DNA of 7,019 nt from Bacteroides sp. (GTDB lineage: Bacteria > Bacteroidota > Bacteroidia > Bacteroidales > Bacteroidaceae): assembly GCA_021204375.1 (NCBI GenBank), contig JAJPZL010000165.1:1-7019 (forward strand), given 5' to 3'. Positions 1 through 7,019 of the stretch are shown here, one piece after another. Made by a program: the position numbers and the translations under genes. Position 1 is the stretch's first letter; every line of letters starts with the position of its first letter. The notes under the pieces are model-generated. The model was not told the origin of the DNA. It was given only the letters and a program-made list of their open reading frames with translations, and did no database searches.

Positions 1-980
1 GCCTGGGAATGGCAGTTATTATGGACTGGGTAGCTAACCACACCTCCTGGGATCATGCCTGGATTACTACCCACAAAGATTGGTACTCGCAGGATAGCCA
101 GGGCAATATAGTAACCCCCAACAGTAGCTGGCAGGATGTAGCCCAGTTAAATTACGAGAACGCAGCTATGCGCAAAGAGATGATCAGTGCCCTGAAATAC
201 TGGATATACGAAGCCAATATCGACGGATACCGTTGCGACGCAGCCGACAGAATGCCCGTTAGCTTCTGGCTGGAAGCCATTCGAGAAATGCGGAACATGC
301 AGCCGGGTCGTGATATTATTATGCTGGCCGAAGGTACCCGCCTGGATAACTTTACAGCAGGTTTTGATCTGGATTACGGGTGGGATTTTATGAAAGTCCT
401 TAAACAGGTATATGACAGCACTGAGTCGACGGCTTCGCTGGTTAACTCGCACGAAGCAGAGTACAAAAACCTCTCCACCGGAAAAAGGAAACTACGATTT
501 ATCACCAATCACGACGAAGCCGCAGACGCTCCTCTCTTCTCACTCTACGGAGGACGCAATGGATCCGTCTCCGCTTTTGTTGCTGCAGCATCTTTAGGAG
601 GGAACCCACTGTTATATAGTTCGCAGGAAGTAGGTTACAACAGCCGTCTCTCCTTTTTTAAATATGTGGAAGTAGACTGGAGTGCCAACCCCGACCTGCT
701 GGCCGAATACAAGGGTATAATGAAGGCGTTTGCAGCCAGTACCGCCCTGAGAAAAGGAGTTTTGCAATCCTTTTCTACCAAAGATGTATTGGGGATCTAC
801 AAACTGTATGAAAGAAACGAAGTGATCGTACTGGCCAATGCCCGCAACAACCAGCGAACCATACAGGTAGATAAAACTCACCTTTCCGGCAATTGGAAAA
901 ACGCTATCACCGGAGATGCGGTAACCCTGACTGAGCAGATGGAATTGCAACCCTATCAGTACCTCATCTTAACCAAATAA
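1..980 (+). CDS. GH13 alpha-amylase-family glycoside hydrolase, 5'-truncated by window edge
   Basis: This is the C-terminal part of a GH13 (beta/alpha)8-barrel enzyme acting on alpha-glucans by a retaining mechanism. The reading frame is open from base 3, so the Met at 9 is probably internal. Numbering from that Met, all four GH13 regions left in the fragment are visible: region I MDWVANH (residues 5-11); region II GYRCDAAD with the nucleophile Asp77; region III MLAEG with the acid/base Glu108; region IV FITNHD with Asp169 as transition-state stabiliser. YSSQE follows, where many relatives have YSGQE. From about residue 245 there is a small all-beta C-terminal domain, ending at TAA. The N-terminal domain, any signal peptide and the start of the barrel are missing, so its location and whether it is a SusA-like or SusG-like amylase cannot be decided. 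The next gene starts 19 bases downstream, which suggests co-transcription. Confidence 0.93.
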   Translation, partial: LGMAVIMDWVANHTSWDHAWITTHKDWYSQDSQGNIVTPNSSWQDVAQLNYENAAMRKEMISALKYWIYEANIDGYRCDAADRMPVSFWLEAIREMRNMQPGRDIIMLAEGTRLDNFTAGFDLDYGWDFMKVLKQVYDSTESTASLVNSHEAEYKNLSTGKRKLRFITNHDEAADAPLFSLYGGRNGSVSAFVAAASLGGNPLLYSSQEVGYNSRLSFFKYVEVDWSANPDLLAEYKGIMKAFAASTALRKGVLQSFSTKDVLGIYKLYERNEVIVLANARNNQRTIQVDKTHLSGNWKNAITGDAVTLTEQMELQPYQYLILTK

Positions 981-999
981 TCCACCAACACCCAGATCA

Positions 1000-2985
1000 A
1001 TGAAATACATATATTATATCCCCTTGCTGACGCTCCTGATAGCAGTCAGCGGGTGCAACACATCCCAAAAAGAGAGTGTCACCTCGCCCGACCAACAAAT
1101 AAAAGTAAAGATAGGACTGCAGGAAGGCCGCCTTTACTACACAGTTGCCAAAAAGGACCAGACAATCCTCGGCCGCTCCTTTCTCGGATTCGAACTACAG
1201 GGAAGCAGCCTGAAAGATCGTTTTACCATTACCGGTATACGCCACAGTTCTTTCTACGAACAGTGGGATCAACCCTGGGGTGAAGAGATGACCGTAGAGA
1301 ACCACTACAACGAAATGATCGTAGACCTGCAGGAGACTACCCCCTCCGCCCGCAAACTATCTGTAGTATTCCGAGTATTTAACGATGGGCTGGGTTTCCG
1401 GTACCTCTTCTCCGAACAGGAGAATCTCAAAGAGTTTGTCATTATGGACGAACTGACTGAGTTCAACCTGCTCCAGGATCACGAGGCATGGGGTCTTGCC
1501 CACGACACCAAATTCTACGAAGGACTGTATGAAAAGCTGAACGTCAGCTGTTTAGATACTGTATGTACGCCCCTTACTCTGGAAACAGCCGGTGGTTTGT
1601 ATCTCACTATCCACGAAGCCAACCTTACCGATTATGCAGCCATGAAACTTACCCCGACAAAAGGTTCTACCCAATTAAAAGTGTACCTGACTCCATGGAC
1701 AACCGGAGAAAAGGTATTTATCCAGGTACCGGGAGCCACCCCCTGGAGAATCATGATCATTGTCGAAACCCCCGGCGACCTGATCCTCTCCCGGCTGATG
1801 CTTAACCTGAACGAACCTTCAAAGATAGCAGATATCTCCTGGATCAAACCCGGTCGCTATATCGGTATCTGGTGGGGTATGTATATGAAAAAACATACCT
1901 GGGAGATGGGGCCGAAACACGGAGCCACTACTAAAAACACCAAACAATATATGGATTTTGCCGCTAAACACGGTTTCTCAGGTGTATTGGTAGAAGGATG
2001 GAACCCCGGTTGGGAAAAGTGGAGCAACTACAGCTTTACCGAATCTTATCCCGATTTCGATATAGAAGAGGTAACCCGCTACGGCCGTGAAAAGGGAGTA
2101 GCTCTGATCGGTCACCACGAAACAGGTGGAGAAGTAGCCCGCTACGAAGAGCAGATGGAAGATGCTTTTGCCTATTACAAAAAGCACGGGGTACATGCCG
2201 TAAAAACCGGTTATGTAGGGGGTATCCTGGATGGAAAAGAGCGTCATAGTAGTCAATTCGGGGTACGGCACTACCGCAAGATAATTGAAACCGCAGCCCG
2301 GTACCAGATCATGATCGATAACCACGAGCCCGTAATGCCTACCGGTCTGCAACGCACCTGGCCCAACCTGATAACACAGGAAGGTGTCCGGGGACAAGAG
2401 TGGGATGCCTGGGATGTTGATGAAGGTAATCCTCCGGTACATACAACAGTTATTCCCTTTACCCGGGGTTTAGCCGGCCCTATGGATTTTACTCCCGTTA
2501 CCTTTAATTTCGAGAACCCTGTATTGCCGCAGACCCGCGTACAGACAACGATCGCTAAACAGTTAGCTCTTTTTGTAGTACTATACAGTCCCCTGCAAAT
2601 GGCCTCGGATATGATCGAGAACTATGAGAACCGGCCCGAATTCGAATTTATCACCTCCTGCCCGGTTAACTGGTCGGCAACCACTGTTCCCGAAGCAAAG
2701 ATCGGTGAATATGTGACCATCGCCCGGAAAGACCGGGATAGCGAAGCCTGGTTCGTCGGTAGTATTACGGGCGAACACGCACGGGAGGCCCAAATAGACC
2801 TTAGTTTCCTGGATGATAACCGGAGCTATATAGCTACTATCTACCGGGATGGAAAAGATGCCGACTGGAGGAGTAACCCCTATCCGGTAGAGATCGAAGA
2901 GAGAACAGTAGATAGTGGTACGGTGTTAGTTATTAATCAGGCCAGCGGCGGAGGCACTGCTATACGGATCACTCCTAATCTATAA
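1000..2985 (+). CDS. GH97 family alpha-glucosidase-type lipoprotein (inverting subgroup)
   Basis: Probable exo-acting glycoside hydrolase of family GH97, releasing glucose from alpha-glucan oligosaccharides, 661 residues. The N-terminus is a lipoprotein signal with lipobox AVSGC (Cys19). No acidic cluster follows the Cys, so I infer tethering that faces the periplasm rather than surface export. Domain order: N-terminal beta-sandwich (about 27-275), catalytic barrel (about 280-555), C-terminal beta-sandwich (about 560-661). Residues equivalent to the SusB catalytic and calcium set are all present: Glu206 (HEA), Glu332 (VEGWN), Glu374 (HHET), Glu443 (NHEP), Glu461 (QEG) and Glu467 (GQEW). The spacings 443/461/467 match SusB 508/526/532. 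VKTGYVG at 401-407 has no Asp where retaining GH97 alpha-galactosidases carry their nucleophile, which supports an inverting enzyme. It is shorter than SusB-type proteins (about 726-738 residues) and diverges around the active site (NHEPVMPTG, QEWDAW), so its linkage preference may differ. It ends in TAA, 23 bases before the next gene. Confidence 0.93.
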   Translation: MKYIYYIPLLTLLIAVSGCNTSQKESVTSPDQQIKVKIGLQEGRLYYTVAKKDQTILGRSFLGFELQGSSLKDRFTITGIRHSSFYEQWDQPWGEEMTVENHYNEMIVDLQETTPSARKLSVVFRVFNDGLGFRYLFSEQENLKEFVIMDELTEFNLLQDHEAWGLAHDTKFYEGLYEKLNVSCLDTVCTPLTLETAGGLYLTIHEANLTDYAAMKLTPTKGSTQLKVYLTPWTTGEKVFIQVPGATPWRIMIIVETPGDLILSRLMLNLNEPSKIADISWIKPGRYIGIWWGMYMKKHTWEMGPKHGATTKNTKQYMDFAAKHGFSGVLVEGWNPGWEKWSNYSFTESYPDFDIEEVTRYGREKGVALIGHHETGGEVARYEEQMEDAFAYYKKHGVHAVKTGYVGGILDGKERHSSQFGVRHYRKIIETAARYQIMIDNHEPVMPTGLQRTWPNLITQEGVRGQEWDAWDVDEGNPPVHTTVIPFTRGLAGPMDFTPVTFNFENPVLPQTRVQTTIAKQLALFVVLYSPLQMASDMIENYENRPEFEFITSCPVNWSATTVPEAKIGEYVTIARKDRDSEAWFVGSITGEHAREAQIDLSFLDDNRSYIATIYRDGKDADWRSNPYPVEIEERTVDSGTVLVINQASGGGTAIRITPNL

Positions 2986-3146
2986 ATACTTCCTAAAAAC
3001 AACATAGTATGATAAAAATAAAAACCATATTCCTATCCACTATTACCCTACTGTTAAGCAGTATGGTAATAGCTCAAACCCTTCGGTCACCTGACGGGAA
3101 CCTTATCCTTCGTTTCTCGCTGAACGACCAGGGTACCCCCGTCTAC

Positions 3147-3149
3147 TAG
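3147..3149 (+). other. First in-frame TAG in the SusB-like gene (codon 47)
   Basis: The codon order is GTC-TAC-TAG-TTA-GAT-TAC, and the family sequence resumes in the same frame immediately afterwards (LDYKKKPVI). The paralogue at 1000-2985 has Tyr47 at the aligned position; TAG is one base from TAC, CAG, GAG and other sense codons. The stop lies after the signal peptide and before the catalytic barrel, so it would remove the whole enzyme. Confidence 0.9.
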
Positions 3150-4478
<1,329 letters not shown>

Positions 4479-4481
4479 TAG
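4479..4481 (+). other. Second in-frame TAG in the SusB-like gene (codon 491)
   Basis: The codon order is AAC-CAC-TAC-TAG-TAT-GCG, inside the helix leading to the catalytic NAHEA motif. The paralogue has Arg at the aligned position (VRHYRKII), so the site is variable in the family. The frame stays open and family-like on both sides. The stop lies 17 codons before Glu508. Confidence 0.9.
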
Positions 4482-5075
<594 letters not shown>

Positions 5076-5245
5076 TAAAACCAATCCCCAGGCATATCAG
5101 ATCCGGGAGATCACCGTTACCAATAAATATATACTGAAACAGAGCTCTGCTCCCGGAGGAGATTTCGCCATCAGTATTACAGAAAAGTAACTGCCCCGAT
5201 CCCAATTTGCTCCTGTAGACCTTTAAACAAAAAAGTATATAATAG

Positions 5246-6913
5246 ATGGAAAAGTTAACCCTTATCCTGCTGTCCGTTATCTGTATTACCACCTTTAGTG
5301 TTGTAGCACAGACTTATAACGGAAACCTATACAGAAAACCGGTCAGACCGACAAAGAATATAATTTTAATGATACCCGACGGTACTTCTATGGGTGTTGT
5401 ATCAGCTGCCCGCTGGTATCAGATCTATAACAAACTGGGTGGTGAAAACCTGGCAATTGATCCTTATTTTTGTGGTACGGTCAAAACCTTCTCTTCGAAT
5501 GCCCCTATCGGAGATTCGGCTCCTACCATAGCTGCTTATATGACCGGAATGCCCCAACAAACAGAAAATGTATGTATCTATCCGCCTGCTGATCCGGAAT
5601 ATGACCTGGTAAAAGTAGACCCGAGTATGGCTTATCGGCCTCTTGCTACCATCTTGGAAGCTAACCGGATTAAGAAAGGCCGTTCTACCGGACTGGTAGT
5701 AACGGTCGAATTTCCCCACGCTACCCCCGCAGACTGTGCCGCCCATCATTATAAGCGTGGAAATTACAGTGCTATTGACTCGCAGATGACTTACCAGAAC
5801 TTAGATGTAATGTTCGGGACAGGAACCAAACTGATCACCGATGATATGCGGGAGCATTTCAGTAACAAACAGATCACTTATTATGCGGACGATATAGAGG
5901 CGTTCCGCAGTCACACCAGCGGCAAGGTATGGGCTTTGTGGTGCGATAACAATATGCCATACGGTCTGGATCATGATAAAACGACTATCCCTTCCTTGCA
6001 GGAGATGACGGAAAAAGCCATAGAGCTTCTTTCGCAGAACAAAAATGGTTTCTTTCTGATGGTAGAAGGAAGTAAAGTGGATTGGGTGGCTCATGCCAAT
6101 GATGCAGTGGGATGTATTACGGAGTTCCTGGAATTCGATAGGGCGGTGGGATCGGCTATGAAGTTTGCTGAAAAAGATGGTAATACAACCGTAATTATAC
6201 TCCCGGACCACGGTAACAGCGGTTTTACCATTGGCCGTCATGACCTTTCCGGCTATGACCGTGCATCCCTGGATAAATTGTTCCGGAATGTTTCCCGGTA
6301 TCGTTATACGGCGGAAGGACTGGAAAAGATCCTGTTAAAAGAGAATCCGGCTAATTTTAAAACTGTTGTTAAGGAACATACCGGAATTGATATCACTGAC
6401 GAGGAACTGGCTGCACTGATCGAATCGGAAAATTACAAACCGGGGAATTATATGAAAGTAAGTGATGGTAAGAATATGATTGCTAAACTCGTAGAGATCA
6501 TGAATAAACGCACCTACTTTGGGTTTACTACCGGAGGCCATACGGGCGAGGAAGTGTTTCTGGCGGCCTACCATCCGCAGGGAGATATACCAATGGGAAT
6601 GAATACCAATATTGAGATCAATCATTATATGGCAGATGTGAGCGGACTTGAGAAGCGGCTACCCCAGCTTACTCAGGAAATATTCGCTAAACATACCGAT
6701 GTCTTTGTCGGGATGAACTATACCATTGACAAAACGGACGAAAAATTTCCGGTACTGGTAGTAAAGAAAGGAAAAAAGAAACTGGAGATCCCTGTCCATA
6801 AATCGGTGGCTTATCTTAATAGGAAAGCCTTTGATATAGGATCTGTCGTTGTATATATTGATAAGACAGATGCATTCTATCTTCCTGCTTCGTTAACGGA
6901 ACAATTAAAATAA
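5246..6913 (+). CDS. Secreted alkaline phosphatase (PhoA superfamily, TAB5/Vibrio-like active site)
   Basis: Metal-dependent phosphomonoesterase of 555 residues, probably periplasmic. A signal peptide ends near VVAQ (about residue 22). The alkaline phosphatase signature residues are in order: Asp45 (IPDGTSMG, metal), Ser91 (GDSAPT, nucleophile), His158-Ala-Thr160 (PHATPA), Arg171 (phosphate-binding), Glu274, Asp279 and His283 (VEGSKVDWVAH), Asp321-His322 (PDHGNSG), and His432 (GGHTGE). Relative to E. coli PhoA, the Asp153 position is His158 and the Lys328 position is Trp280; this His/Trp pair is known from the TAB5 and Vibrio enzymes and fits magnesium/zinc tuning unlike E. coli. Residues about 500-555 form a small beta-rich tail with a lysine-rich stretch (VVKKGKKKLEIP). 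An in-frame TAG directly precedes ATG 5246, which fixes the start. No Shine-Dalgarno is visible; the leader is A-rich. The 55-base gap leaves it open whether it shares the upstream transcript. Confidence 0.94.
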   Translation: MEKLTLILLSVICITTFSVVAQTYNGNLYRKPVRPTKNIILMIPDGTSMGVVSAARWYQIYNKLGGENLAIDPYFCGTVKTFSSNAPIGDSAPTIAAYMTGMPQQTENVCIYPPADPEYDLVKVDPSMAYRPLATILEANRIKKGRSTGLVVTVEFPHATPADCAAHHYKRGNYSAIDSQMTYQNLDVMFGTGTKLITDDMREHFSNKQITYYADDIEAFRSHTSGKVWALWCDNNMPYGLDHDKTTIPSLQEMTEKAIELLSQNKNGFFLMVEGSKVDWVAHANDAVGCITEFLEFDRAVGSAMKFAEKDGNTTVIILPDHGNSGFTIGRHDLSGYDRASLDKLFRNVSRYRYTAEGLEKILLKENPANFKTVVKEHTGIDITDEELAALIESENYKPGNYMKVSDGKNMIAKLVEIMNKRTYFGFTTGGHTGEEVFLAAYHPQGDIPMGMNTNIEINHYMADVSGLEKRLPQLTQEIFAKHTDVFVGMNYTIDKTDEKFPVLVVKKGKKKLEIPVHKSVAYLNRKAFDIGSVVVYIDKTDAFYLPASLTEQLK

Positions 6914-6942
6914 GCTATTTATTGACTGCAATCACTCATAAT

Positions 6943-6995
6943 TTATCTCTTCCTGACTATCCCGGAATCTATTACGGATTATCAGGAAGAGATAA
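6943..6995 (+). terminator. Probable transcription-ending hairpin after the phosphatase gene
   Basis: The arm TTATCTCTTCCTGA (6943-6956) is perfectly complementary to TCAGGAAGAGATAA (6982-6995), giving a 14-bp stem starting 30 bases after the TAA stop. The 25-base loop contains a further weak pairing (ATCC 6959-6962 with GGAT 6976-6979). The bases after the stem (ATTTCAATCTTC) are T-rich but not a clean T-run, so this could be an intrinsic terminator of modest quality or an mRNA 3'-end stabilising hairpin. No gene is seen in the remaining bases to the window end. Confidence 0.6.
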
Positions 6996-7019
6996 TTTCA
7001 ATCTTCTATAACTTTATAC

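Noticed and set aside
5191..5245. Possible own promoter for the phosphatase gene (TTTG near 5206, AT-rich stretch before the start)
   Set aside because: No match to the Bacteroidales TTTG / TAnnTTTG pair at proper spacing could be made; the AT-rich stretch alone is not enough.

Overview
The window looks like part of a starch / alpha-glucan utilisation locus of a Bacteroidota bacterium, probably order Bacteroidales. The evidence is a SusB-type GH97 enzyme that is almost residue-for-residue colinear with the Bacteroides family, a second GH97 enzyme with a lipoprotein signal, no recognisable Shine-Dalgarno sequences, A-rich leaders, and genes that all end in TAA. Everything lies on the + strand, and no susC/susD genes or regulator are inside the window.

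Layout: positions 1-980 hold the 3' part of a GH13 alpha-amylase-family gene whose start is off the left edge. A 19-base gap leads to an intact GH97 lipoprotein gene (1000-2985). A 23-base gap leads to a second GH97 gene (3009-5190), the closer SusB relative. It is broken by two in-frame TAG codons (3147 and 4479) and a one-base insertion in a run of six C (5059-5064), although everything around these lesions, including all family catalytic and calcium-binding glutamates, is conserved. After 55 bases comes an intact secreted alkaline phosphatase (5246-6913). A 14-bp hairpin (6943-6995) follows and probably ends the transcript.

Working model (inference): the GH13 enzyme cuts alpha-glucan into oligosaccharides, and the GH97 enzymes release glucose from their non-reducing ends on the periplasmic side. 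The spacing suggests that the first three genes are one transcript. The phosphatase may be a passenger gene or may handle phosphorylated substrates; nothing in the sequence settles this.

The main puzzle is the third gene. Both premature stops lie in the same 8-base context, CTACTAGT, and by my reading by eye these are the only two CTAG tetranucleotides in the window. Recent pseudogenisation, consensus/assembly error, and amber readthrough combined with +1 frameshifting are all open. The first two seem more likely than the third. I found no convincing evidence for a wholly new system here.
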